In this document: piece after piece, positions 34,115 to 45,636 of the stretch
Layout: each line of letters starts with the position of its first letter
Numbering within the stretch: the stretch's first letter is position 1
Assembly (NCBI RefSeq): GCF_014805685.1
Contig: NC_060901.1
Location: forward strand, 20,012,405-20,076,404
From: Silurus meridionalis
Taxonomy: Eukaryota; Chordata; Actinopteri; Siluriformes; Siluridae
DNA: 64,000 bases
Reading direction: 5' to 3'
Position numbers and translations under genes: made by a program
Notes under the pieces: model-generated
Seen by the model: only the letters and a program-made list of their open reading frames with translations
What the model was told of the DNA's origin: nothing
The model's database searches: none

Positions 34115-34892
34115 AGTGCAAAAAGGAGGAGGCGGTTTACATTTAGTCATCTAGTTTTAAAAAAAACTTACAATAACTCAGGGTTAAGTTATAACAATAC
34201 CTCAGGGCAAACTCCATCAGTCAGATACTTCAGAAAGTCTTGGAAAGCCTAAGATATGTAAACACTGATTTTACACCTCCTTCATATTTCAGGTATGTTT
34301 TTCAAGTTTTCTGTCTGTACTCCCCTAAAATACTTGGTTTTTCTCAACTATTTAAAAATGGTTATAATGGTAAAAATATGCAAAAATCTTTGTATGTAAA
34401 AATTTGAGTAGCTTCACTTCGTGATGACAAGCACTTCAATGTAGCAACCAACAATATAGAATTCATTGTAAACCCTGCTAAACATTTCAGCTTCCAATCC
34501 TATATTCGTCACGTCACTATTTATATGAATTGAATATTATTTCTTGGCATAATCTGATCATATTACAGTGAAATTATTGGTCAGTTTTATCTTATAAAAC
34601 TTATTCACTTCTTTTATTTAAACAAAGAAATCCCAGGTTTTGTCACTTTTTTGTCACTCAAATATTTAACAGCACAAACCATATGGTGAGATTTCTACCT
34701 GTAAGTTCTTCTTATGTCCTTATGCCATGATTCTCTGTTATAACAATGAACATCCTTTTGCTGTTATAACCGACAATGAAAGTGTTAACTCCTGAGATGT
34801 CTCATGATCTGTCATTCTTTATTAAATTTTTTTGTAGTGACTATTATTTATATTTCCTATCTCTTAGTGAGCTTTCCAACAATACATCAGTG

Positions 34893-37800
34893 ATGGAGCA
34901 ATGTCTGTTCATGCTCCTGTTTTTCACAGGTGAGAGAGAGTGCATGTGTGTGTGTGTGTGTGTGTGTGTATGTAAAGCAAAAGTCAACCACTCCCAACTT
35001 GTAGATAAATTGCCCAGTGTGCATAAAATTGTGCAGAAAGAAGACGACCTCATAAACTGCTGCCTTTTACGTAAAATACAAAGCAGCTTCAGTATTTAAA
35101 ACCTGCAACACTAGCGATAGACGATAACAGAAATATTCTAGATACATGTTGATGTTAACATTCAACAAAACAAGAAAACGTCTCTAGGTTACGAACGTAA
35201 CCCTAGTTCCCCGAGGGAACAAGACGCTGCGTCGAAACGCTTTGTCCACGCTCTGAACCACCTGTGAAATCTAGCCAATAGCCAGGAAGCTACAAGATGG
35301 CTGTGCGGTGGTAGCGACATTAGCTTCTGCAAAGAGAGAAGGTAAGCGCCGCAGGGATGCAGGGAGTGTGGCACGGTGTCTCGTTCCCTCTGGGAACTAG
35401 GGTTACATTCGTAACCTAGAGACGTTCCCCTTCCGGGAAGGGCAGAATGCCTGTAACACGACTTGTCGTCTGGCACCTTAGGTACGCAGCCAGGTTTTGT
35501 GTATAGAAACACCCAGGGGCAAACTCCAGGCGGGACCGGGCAACTGCCAAGTCCCAGACAGGCACTCTGGGTCGCGTCTCGGGCCTCAGCCTCCGGGCGC
35601 CACAGAGGAAACGTGTCACCAGAGGGTGCCTACCCAGCGACTGCCCCGCAGGCGGGGTGATATATGCTGCCATGGCGGACATGTAAACCTTCAGGGATGA
35701 AGGGGTTAACCCTGTGGCAAACTGTTCCTGTAAACACTCCAAAACTGAAACGACTGGGCAGTAAACTGGGTCAAATTCATGGTGCTCACACCGTGACGTG
35801 AACTGTCGGCGTACGACCTCCTCATAGGGGGAACTCTGGAGTGGAGAAGGGTCTCTACTACTTCGGTAGAAACTGACCAGCTGCTCAGAACTGTGCCCCC
35901 TCAGGGGCCACAGTCACAACTCCGGGGCGGGGGTGAACTAGGGTTCCGCCCACCTGTGAGAGGAGATCCCTCCTGGGAGGAATTTCCCATGGAGGACCCT
36001 CGAGTAGGGATACCAGGTCCGCAAACCATGGCTTGCCCGGACATCGAGGTGCTACCAGGAGGAGACAGACTCCTTCCTGGCGAACTCTTTCCAGAACTCC
36101 CGAGAGCAGCGTGATTGGGGGAAAGGCGTACAGGCGTAGCCTCGGCCACGACCATCCCATGGCAGCCACTGTCTCGACAGGGCGTCTGCTCTGACATCCC
36201 TAAAACAGGGCCTCGGGACAGAAACGTTGGGTCCTTCCATGCATCCAAGGCTCGAAGGACACACTGCAAGACCTTGATGGTACGATACGGACTTTCTCTG
36301 GGGCCGAGTGGAATTACACTGGACGCTGCCGCCACGAGACCCAGCAGCCTCTGGAACTGCCTCACAGTGAGTGGCTGGCCTTCTCCCATCCTCCTGACTG
36401 CGGTGAGGCTGACTTCAAACCGGGCGGGAGACAACCGTGCCAGCAACCTGGCCGAGTCCCACACCACACCGAGGAAAGAGTACACTCTACCCAGCGTTTT
36501 AGTCTGAACCCCAGTACCTTCATGCGGGCGAGAATGACATCTCGATGCCGAACTGCCTGGTGCTCTAAATAAGCCAATATCAACCAATCGTCGATATAAT
36601 TCAAAATGCGGACGCCCTGAAGCCGCAGCGGGGTCAGTGCTGCGTTCAAAAACTATGTGAAGGTACAGGGTGAGAGTGCTAGATATGAACGGGAGGACCG
36701 ATATTGGTAAGCTTCACTCCGAAAGCAACCTTAGGAACCTCCCATGTGTGGAAAGGACGGCTACGTGGGAGCATGCGACCACCAGATCCACGACCTCTCT
36801 GAGCAAGTATCCTGAACCCGAGCCTCATAAGTGAGCGGTTCAAGGAGTGGAGACCCAGAATGGGATGCAACCCGCCATCCTTCTTCGGAACAATAAAGTA
36901 CGGGCCGTAGTAGCCTGACTCTCTGACCGAGGAGGTGGGAACCACCTCGATGGCCCATTTCCCCAGGAGAGTACGCACCTCCTGTCCCAGGACCAGAGCC
37001 TGCACGGGTCCCACCAGGGTGGGACACATCCTGTTGAACCGGGGAGGAGAAGATGCAAACTGAATCGCGCAGCCCTTCTCCACAGTACACAGGGCCCCCG
37101 AGAGACTCCTGGCAGCCCTCCAGACTGACAGAAAGTTCCACAGGGGAACCAACCCCTCGGGGCTGGCCCCTGACCCACACAGAGGGGCTGGAGCGGTGCT
37201 CTGCAGCCGACTACACCTGAGAGGCAGCGGATCCCCCCCATCCGCAGCGATCTCACGGGTGGAACACGGGGAGCAAACCACTGGAGGGAAGCCGTGCCCT
37301 GAACACGACCCGAGGCAGGGCTGGCAGACAGTCCTCCCGAACCCGAACGGCAGGAGCAGCATCCTGGGGCCGTTGATGCCCCCTGAGAGGCGGCGGATGA
37401 CCCCCATCCGCAACGAACTTTCGGGTGGAATAAGGAAGTTAACCGCTGGAGAGAGGCAGCGTCCTGAACACCCTGTGGCAGGGCCGACAGACTGGCCTCC
37501 CGGTGGTGCTGGGGAGGGATGGGCGCCGTAGTATAAGGTGCACACCACCCTCCAAGATGCAAGCCGTCAGGCTTACGCACCACAGCCCGTTCACTAGAGG
37601 CGAGGATGAACCTCAGGTCGTCCAGCCCCTCCTTGGGCTTAGAGTGTCGCCAGGGGCCCCTAGGACCTCCCCAGGGGAATCGGGTGGCAACGCTCTCTTT
37701 TCGGGCCTGGATGTACCAGGGCGAGGCTGCCGCCGAGCAGCCTATTTAGATTGGCGAGGAAGTACCACTGAAACGCCACGCGATCTTCTGAACCCGCCAC

Positions 37801-40342
37801 CAATCGCCCTTACCTACAGCATCACCAGGTCAGGCCAGGAGGGGTCACTGTGGCGCTCAGAAGGAAGCTTACACCATCCCCCATAGTAGGCCAGCCTGGT
37901 ATGCCTGCAACACACTCATCATGTGGAAGCAATGCGCAGCCCGACCTGCCGCGTAGCCCTACCTACCAGAGCCAAGTGACTCTTCGTAGGCAAACCAATA
38001 GCCTTCATGGATGAAGCACTCGGGGAGAGATAGCTAGCTAGCGTCTCTATTACCAGCGGCATTGCCCCGTAGCCGCGCTACTCAGTCGAAATAACATTCG
38101 CGCACAGCGAGAAACATTGGAAAAGCACGCGCCGCACACGGGCCTCCCAGGACCCAGACACCTTGGTGCGCAGGTCAGGGAAGGCGCTGAGGCTGTGACA
38201 CAGGGTGCAGAAAACGCTCATCCAGCTCACTGGGTGTGCACTGCTTCTGCTACACGACCAGCCAAGCTAGATCCAGCTCGGACCCGGCCCGCATCATGAC
38301 CTCGAGGAGCTCTTCGTACAGCACAGGCTTTGAGGAGTCCACAGGCTCGCTAGCATCCATCATCTCATCCTCCTCGGAGAGAGAGACATGTAATGCCACG
38401 CCGCCCGCACCAAGAGAAGTAGCAGCCGCCAGGCAGGCTTCCCCGAAATTTCTGAAAATTCTCCCACCTCGGAGGAAGAAATACAAAGCACCGCGTTACA
38501 TGCACCGGGAAAAGAAACCGCCAAACGAGTGCTCTCCCCGGGGAACGAGAGCTCGGCTAGCAGCCGGGAGCGCATAGCCACACGGTTAAAATGCTAACAA
38601 CCAAAGGTGCGTACCCTCGAGAGCCGACTAAGCACGCTCCCAAGCTAAGCAAACAACACATCGGCTGAACACGCAGAAGGAATTCTGCCTGCATTTAAGC
38701 TCATGACTGCACAGATAACACACACAAAGCGCTTACCTAAACGAGCAGAAGCTAATGTCGCTACCACCGCACAGCCATCTTGTAGCTTCCTGGTTTACGC
38801 AACGTTGCCTGTCTATGACGTCACGTCTTGCCTATTGGCTAGATTTCACATGTGGTTCAGAGCGTGGATAACGCAGGGGCGTTCCCAAAGCGTTTCGACG
38901 CAGCTCGAGTTCCTGAAGGGGAACTCTGAAAATTTATTTAAATAAAAACTCCTAACATAGTCCAAACAAGGCATAAAATCTTTTCTCCACAGGAATCGTC
39001 CCTTCCGTCCTGTCTGTCTCTCGAAAGTATTATCTGGTCAAGCAGGGGAAAACGTGGAGTGAAGCCCAGGCTTACTGCCAAACTGAACACACTGACCTGG
39101 CTACCATCCAAAGTGATAATGACCTGGCCCAACTTCAGAATGAAGCACAGACCCAAAAGTTCAATTCCAGTGCTTGGATTGGATTGTACAATGACATCAA
39201 CAGCTGGCGCTGGTCCTATGGAAACGAGCCACTGAGAAGTTTGACATTTTGGTATCCAGGACAACCTAACAACCTGTATGGAAACCAGGAGTGTGCTGTG
39301 TCAGATATGGACGGTTGGAATGATAGAGACTGTACAGAGGAATACCCCTTTGTGTGCTTTGATGGTAAGGAACAGGACATTTATCAGTAGAAGAAAATGT
39401 CACTGAAACTTTATAGACTGTGTTCTCAGAGTATTAAACTTTACTGTCAAGCTCAATAGGGACAACAGACAAAATCACCTGTGAACTCTTTGTTTTTTAT
39501 AAGCTTCAAACAGTGGTTTCAATAGCAAATTTTACTACTGATGTCTTAAATTATCATCCTGTGTGTTTTTATTCTCACAGGCAGTAAAAATGGCACCGAC
39601 AGGTACATTTACATCTCCAATGAAATGGCATGGCATGATGCTCAAGCTTACTGCAGAAAATATTATACAGATCTAGCCAGTGATAGAGATGAGATAGAAA
39701 ACTCTATAATACTGGGACTGCAATCTTACAGCACCTGGATTGGTCTGTTCAGAGAGTCCTGGAAGTGGACAGACAAAAAAACATTCTCTACCATCAACTG
39801 GATGTCTGGAGACCCTTATATTTACCTAAAAGATGAAAACTGTGGGTATATAAATAACAATGAGGCTGCTAATGGACTGTGCTCGGACATAATGCCTTTC
39901 TTCTGTTACTCGGGTCAGTTAAAGTTTAATTCAGAGATAGATTTAGATCTGTTTAAACTGTTTTTAAAATGGAAGTTGGTATGTCTTTATATTCCTACAT
40001 CCAGTAATCACAAAAAAACAACAAATCATGAGGGTGAAGGTTCATTCCAGTCAGGATGTGAATGATCCTGCAGTAAAGGAGGCCATCCTGGAGCAGGTAA
40101 AACTCATTTTCCACAAGACTCCTTTTATAATGTAGATTTGTCTCCTTACTACTGCAGCTAGAAGCTCTGAAACAAAAACATTGTATTGTGTTTAGAATCT
40201 GACTGTTGCTCTAAATCGTTTACAGCTTTCATATGAGATTATTGTCTCTAGCTTACACTATAAATATAATGTTCTTTAGATTAAGCAGAAACTGGAGGAT
40301 CATGGGATGGCAGAGAACACCACAGTGAAATGGAGAGAATGA
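34893..40342 (+). CDS. Secreted C-type lectin with two CTLDs
   Basis: Coding exons: 34893-34929 (signal peptide MEQCLFMLLFFTG), 38993-39364 (CTLD1), 39581-39913 (CTLD2), 40005-40096 and 40280-40342. Phases agree and give 298 residues. CTLD1 has the four canonical cysteines (AYC, QEC, RDC, FVC), WIGL, and the calcium/sugar motifs QPN (in YPGQPNN) and WND, so it probably binds sugar. CTLD2 keeps its cysteines (AYC, ENC, GLC, FFC) but lacks EPN/QPD and WND, so it is probably a non-binding fold. There is no transmembrane segment. The tail (VHSSQDVNDPAVKEAILEQIKQKLEDHG) is typical of fish lectins annotated as macrophage-mannose-receptor-like. The stop after VKWRE is early: the paralogue continues KQTDGKVFHMKKRK, and that sequence survives here in a shifted frame. 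Intron 1 contains a DIRS element. The start is the only ATG giving a signal peptide in phase. Confidence 0.85.
35416..35742 (-). pseudogene. DIRS tyrosine recombinase, N-terminal part only
   Basis: 108 codons include SSLKVYMSAMAAYITPPAGQ, RHPLVTRFLCGARRLRPETR and VPVWDLAVARS, the SAM-like core-binding domain of DIRS recombinases. The catalytic R-H-R-Y domain is absent: the frame runs directly into the internal complementary region. Confidence 0.75.
35901..37548 (-). pseudogene. DIRS reverse transcriptase/RNase H region, broken
   Basis: In transcript order: GKWAIEVVPTSSVRESGYYG, YFIVPKKDGGLHPILGLHSL (36679-37548); LRLQGVRILNYIDDWLILAY (36362-36649), carrying the YIDD polymerase motif; then RVYSFLGVVWDSARLLARLS, PLTVRQFQRLLGLVAAASSV (35901-36587). 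Segments between RT blocks are missing (the DLKDAYFHI region) and the frames do not join, so the copy cannot make a working RT. Confidence 0.8.
37549..38700 (-). mobile_element. DIRS 5' region, probable gag remnant
   Basis: GC-rich sequence upstream of the RT with several short frames on the minus strand (for example 38250-38486) that resemble no named domain. The position between the right terminal repeat and the RT fits gag in DIRS elements. Confidence 0.5.
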
Positions 40343-40892
40343 TGGAAAGGTGTTTCACACGAAGAAAGAAAATAATACCACAGTAAAAAGGAAGGCTTAA
40401 GATCTTAAGCATGTGTTTTAAGTCTTATAATTCTGTAATGCATTAGCCAGTTTTTGTAAGTGTACAGTAAGTGATGTGTCCACAGTGGAAAACTTCATTG
40501 GATATTGTTCACTAAAAAATAGATAATGATAGGAAATGAACTTACATAAATTCTCTTCATGTTCATCAATAACATTATTTTAATTGTGTCTATTTACATC
40601 ATATATAGTTGATCAGCTGAGATTATTTTGATTTTTGCTTCCTGCTGAGTCTCTTTTCCCTCTGAACTCAAGTTGCAGGATTTCTGCTGTGTTTTTGGTT
40701 TACTAACTGATTATGCCTATAAAGCTGCTCTTAAACATTATTTACTGTAAAATGCTCTACAAATGCTGATTTTTTTTTTTTTACAGCTCCTGCTTAAACT
40801 GCTTAAAATAATAAATAAATAATGATTTTACCATTTAATAGTTTCATCTTTTTTATTAGGAAATGTAGTATACTTTAGTGTATAAACTCTGT

Positions 40893-41040
40893 GGGGGGAT
40901 AAGATGTTGGTCTTCTGATCAAAAAGTCAAGGGTTCGAATCCCAGCAGCACAAAGCTGCCAGAGCTGGGCTTACCCATCAGCAATGGTGGTGAAAAAACC
41001 TACCTACCTTAGCTTAGGTTTAGGACACACGATCCTTTAG
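40893..41040 (+). mobile_element. tRNA-headed SINE
   Basis: GATAAGATGTTGGTCTTCTG followed by the B-box GGTTCGAATCCC, then CAGCAGCACAAAGCTGCCAG. This is the usual teleost tRNA-derived SINE head and body. It does not fold as an intact tRNA by eye, so I do not call a tRNA gene. Confidence 0.6.
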
Positions 41041-41460
41041 CATATCCATACTCAACAGGGAACTGGTTCTCATATGGGTAATTGGGTTAATTATTAATAT
41101 TGGGTTGGTAATTGGGTAATTATAAATAATCGTTTTGTTTAACTGTGTGCTATATAGTAAAATGTGCTATTGTTAAGTCAAGAATTTTATTGTAATTTGT
41201 AATTTGCATGAAGTAAACTGTTAAATAATTGGAATTTTAGTGCACTGTTAATAGCAATTGCAGTCTTAAAAGCTATCATAGCAATTTTAGACCTTAAGTC
41301 AACATAGCAAAAATGTGTGTATCAAATGCAGTCCATATACATCTTTATAATTTCTTAGATAGTTTCAAAGTGGGATAGATCAGGCAAGTCTGGAGAACAG
41401 AAGTGGCCAGAATCATTGATCATTGGTATCTTAGATCTTAGGAGTAGCATGTGTATCTTA

Positions 41461-41496
<36 letters not shown>

Positions 41497-41855
41497 ATAG
41501 TTAAGAACAGTATACACTGTGCACAAAGTGCAAGCAGAGACTCTAGCAATGTATATAAAAACAGAAGACTTGTTTTCAGAAGAAAATCAAGCTGAGGTTG
41601 AAGCTGATGTTGAAGCTGAGGTAGGTACTAAATCTGAAACTGAATAGAGTGTTAGGTGATATTGAATGCTGCAATAGGGAACAACACTCCTCTGGGTGAA
41701 TAATAGCAGTCAATCAAGAATATCTCCACCTCTTTGACTATTGAAGTACTGCTGATATTGCACTAACCCAATATTAGAACTGTTTTGTGTTTGCAATATA
41801 TATTACATTCAGGAAAATGTTGGTGTTATTTTTATCTTAAGTTCATTTAATTTGT
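41041..41855. other. No gene seen
   Basis: AT-rich sequence with a (GA)n run at 41464-41491 and a small GAAGCTGAGGTT repeat at 41590-41625. Confidence 0.5.
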
Positions 41856-41900
41856 TCAATTACAGCCCCCGATCCCCTCGCTGACCCCTGTGGGTCCCTG

Positions 41901-42851
41901 TTAACCAGGATGGTTGAGGATGGGCGCCTCCGTGAATCGCTGCTTAAGCTCCAGAAATGCTGCCACTGAACTATAGCCCTTTACGAAGCGGCGATAAAAA
42001 TTGGCGAAGCCCAGGAACCTTTGTAATTGGCGGCGGGAGGTGGGGGTCGGCCCGTCCCAGATTGCCTGGACCCTGGCAGGGTCCATCCGGATATTACCGG
42101 CTGAAAGCAGGTATCCCAGGAACAAGGTTTGAGAGGTGTGGAACTCACATTTCTCGGGTTTTACCTCTAGCCCGTTCTTGAGAAGTCTCTCCAAGACCTG
42201 ACGCACCTGCCGGACGTGTTTGTCCATGGAATGGGAGAAGATCAGGATATCATCTAGGTAGACAAACACGAACGTATTGAGCATGTCATGGAGGACCTCG
42301 TTGACTAGAGCCTGAAAGACGGCCGGGGCATTGGTTAGGCCGAACGGCATGACGAGGTACTTGTAATGACCGGCTGGGGTATTGAAGGCGGTTTTCCATT
42401 CATCCCCCTCCCTGATATGCACCAGGTGGTACGCGTTGCGTAGATCCAGCTTAGTAAAGATTGTGGCACCATGCAGGAGCTCGAACGCCGAGGCCATAAG
42501 CGGCAAGGGGTAACGGTTCCGGACAGTGATCGCATTAAGACCCCGGTAGTCAATACATGGGCGTAGGGACTTATCCTTCTTTTCGACAAAGAAGAAACCT
42601 GCCCCAGCTGGGGAGGAGGATGGTCGGATGATACCTGCTGCCAGGGACTCCTGGATATACTGGTTCATGGCAGTCCTCTCTGGGGCGGATAACTGATACA
42701 GGCGCCCCCTAGGGGGACTGGCTCCGGAAAGCAGTTCGATGGCACAGTCGAAGTGCCGGTGGGGAGGCAGGGAGGTAGCCAAGGCCTAACTGAACACGCG
42801 CGCAAGCTGTCGAGAGTACTTGTTGACTTTCTCCATTCCCTCTGCTGAGAT
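41901..42851 (-). pseudogene. Ty3/gypsy reverse transcriptase fragment
   Basis: The frame 41901-42782 encodes a nearly complete gypsy [80 protein letters not shown], the catalytic [12 protein letters not shown], and [20 protein letters not shown]. After SSVAA it jumps to [18 protein letters not shown], so roughly 25 residues of the RT-RNase H linker are deleted. Nearest-in-family residues upstream ([20 protein letters not shown]) continue past the first ATG. No LTR, protease or integrase is found on either side. Confidence 0.9.
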
Positions 42852-42852
42852 A

Positions 42853-45636
42853 AACAAATCAAATCAAATCAAATTTTATTCATCACATACACATACATAC
42901 AGGGTACGACATGCAGTGAAATGCTTTATACGACGGTCAGGCATGAGGGAATAGGATGGGGAAAAAGAAAAGAAGGCAGATAAATAAAGTATAAAGTATA
43001 AAAAAACTATATAAAATAAAATAGAAGAATATAAAGATATAAAAGATATATAAAGATATATGTGAAACAAAGAGAAAAATGTATATACAAAAAAAATTCT
43101 TATGGCAGTAGACAGTGAAACAGTAAACAATGTGTAACAAAGTGTAAACAATAGAAAATTCTTGTGGTGGGTTGTCCATAAAGTGTCCGTGTGCGGTATG
43201 GTGTGGTGTAAAGGTCTGCAAGTGTCAGTGTGCAGTATGATGTGGTATAAAACAAAATAAATATAAAGTGCACTGTGCTGTGCAAGTCCAGAGTTTAAAG
43301 TGTCATGGTGCGAAAGGTGAGATATGTACAGAGAAGAAGTGTGATGATGGAGAGAGTGGGCCAGTTTTTAGATTCTGGGTGTTTCCTGGTTTAAACACGG
43401 AATGGCCTGCGGGAAAAAGCTCCTCCTCATTCTCTCTATGTTCGCTTTCAGGGAGCGGAAGCATTTCCCTGAACGCAACAAAGAAAAGAGTCCATTGTTG
43501 GGATGGCTGAGGTCCTTCACAATCCCTGGCTCTGGTCCTGCCCCGCGTGCTGTAGATGTCCTGCAGATCAGGGAGCTTGGTGTGGATGGTACGTTCAGCT
43601 GAACGCACCACCCTCTGGAGGGCTCGTCTGTCCTGCATGGTGCTGTTCCCAAACCAGGAAGTGATGCTACCCGTCAGAACGCTCTCAATGGTGCAGGTGT
43701 AGAAAGTCTTTAGCACCTGAGAGGGAAGTTTAAAGTCCCTTAAGTGTCTCAGATGGTACAGACGCTGCCGGGCCTTTTTCACCAGGGTGTTGGTGTGACA
43801 GGACCAAGACAGATCCTGTGTGATGTGAACACCCAGGTACCGGAAACTGTCCACTCTTTCCACTGGAGTCCCGCTGATGTTTATCGGTTGGTATGACTGC
43901 TCCCGCTTTGTGCTGAAATCCACGATCAACTCCTAAGTCCTGCTGACGTTCAGGAGAAGGTTGTTCTCCTGGCACCATCTCTCCAGGTTTTTAACCTCCT
44001 GCAGGTAGGACGTCTTATCGTTGTTGGAGATCAGACCCACCACAACAGTGTCATCAGCAAACTTGATGATGGTGGTGGAGTTGGCCACACAGTCATGTGT
44101 GTACATTGAGTAAAGCAGGGGGCTCAGAACACAACCCTGGGGAGCACCAGTGCTGAGGGTGAGGGTGGATGAGGTGTGTTTTCCCACCCGTACGGCTTGT
44201 GGTCTGTCTGTCAGGAAGTTAGAGATCTATTGACACAGCAGCTGGCTGAGTCCCAGGACCTCCAACTTAGAGGTGAGTGTGGAGGGAATTATGGTGTTTA
44301 ACGCCAAACTGTAGCACACAAACAACATCTTTTGCATAATTCCCGTTTCTTTGGTCCAGGTGTCTCATCGTGGTGTGGAGGAGATGAGCAATGGCGTCCT
44401 CAGTAGTGCGGTTCTGACGGTACGCAAATGGGTCCAGTGTGTCTGGTAGTGATGCAGTGATGAAGTTTTTGACCAGTCTCTCTAAGCACTTCATCACTAC
44501 TGAGGTCAAGGCTACAGGGCGGTAGTCAGGAACATGTCCTGCGCCGGAACATGTCCCAGTCTGCGTCATCCAAAGTGTTCTGCAGAGCGACCACCGATTG
44601 GTCAGTCCAGCGCACGACCTCCCTCTGAACCAGAGATTCCTGTTTCAGCCTTTGTTTGTAAACCGGCATGAGGAAGATGGCGGCATGGTCCGATTTCCCC
44701 AAACGATGGACGTGATTGTGCCTTGTAGCTGTTCTTGAATGTTGTGTAGCAGTGGTCCAGTGTTCTTTCACCGCTGGTGGGGCAGGTGATGTGCTGATAA
44801 AAGTTCGGTAGTGCACGCTTGAGGTTGGCACTGTTGAAATCTCCGACCACAATGAGCGCAGCGTCCCGATGCTGTGTTTGTTGAAGAGTTATTGTCTCGT
44901 GTAAATCCCATACTGCAGTGTCCGTGTCCGCTTGAGGTGGAATATAAACGGCACTGACTATGACCGAACTGAATTCCCGAGGTAGATATAAGGGCCGACA
45001 TTTGATGGTCAGTAGTTCCAGATTTGGTGTGCAAAGGCGTGAAAGAGGAACGATGCTCGCACTGTCGCACCAGTGGTTGTTCACCATCAGACACACTCCA
45101 CCTCCTCTTGACTTCCCCGACTCCAGTGTTCTGTCCATGCGGTAAACCGAGAAAAATTCGGCCGGCTGGATGGCGTGGTCTGGTACCGCTGGGTTCAGCC
45201 ATGTCTCGGTGAAGCAGAGAAGGTTGCAGTCCCGAATGTCTCTCTGGAACTTGACCCTTGCCCTGAGGTCGTCGAGCTTGTTTTCCAGTGACTGGAGGTT
45301 GGCTAACAGGATACTAGGTAAGGAAGCGCGGTGTGCGCATGCCCTCAGCCTGTTCCTGGCGCCGATTCGTTTCCCTCGCGGATGCCGGTACGGGTTGCGT
45401 CCTTTGTTCTCCCTCAGGATCTCTCTCGGCCAGCATAGGTCCGGGTTTTAAAAACGGCGAAAGGTGAGTGCATTGTACACCAATAGATATGAGTGTCTCT
45501 GTCATATCTAATGATGTCCATCTTGTCTAGATGGAACTGTAACTACTTAAATAAAAGTATTAAATAAACAAAAAAAGAGAAAACGTAGCCGGAGCAGTTG
45601 TGGCGGCAGCCGACCTCACCGGCGCCATCTTGTTTG
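42853..45636 (-). mobile_element. APE-type LINE (Rex1/CR1/L2 group), nearly full length
   Basis: Endonuclease: GGGVCLMVNNHWCDSASIV, PPQADTDTAVWDLHETIT, VGDFNSANL and SGERTLDHCYT (44602-45138). RT: VPDYRPVALTSVVMKCLERL (44267-44569), [20 protein letters not shown] and [13 protein letters not shown] (43933-44187). C-terminus: VDSFRYLGVHITQDLSWSC to IERMRRSFFPQAI (43303-43929). The 3' end carries (TTTGA)n repeats at 42856-42880 on the minus strand. Frames are broken by at least one nonsense codon (after LLLNVSRT) and several shifts. It abuts the gypsy fragment at 42852. Confidence 0.85.

Larger units (their letters stand above)
35178..38924 (-). mobile_element. DIRS-type tyrosine-recombinase retrotransposon in lectin intron 1
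   Basis: Inverted terminal repeats face each other: 35225-35330 and the complement of 38748-38904 (shared GCGTCGAAACGCTTTG, CAAGATGGCTGTGCGGTGGT). The left copy carries two deletions of about 17 and 38 bases relative to the right. An internal complementary region at 35380-35430 is the inverse of the left outer end (GGGTTACATTCGTAACCTAG against CTAGGTTACGAACGTAACCC) and continues into TTCCCCTTCCGG, a near copy of the complement of the right outer end. That arrangement, plus RT and tyrosine-recombinase frames, defines DIRS1-like elements, which lack a DDE integrase and make no target-site duplication. Confidence 0.9.

Noticed and set aside
40893..41040. tRNA gene
   Set aside because: A B-box is present, but the 5' half does not pair with the 3' half as an acceptor stem, and the body continues as a SINE.
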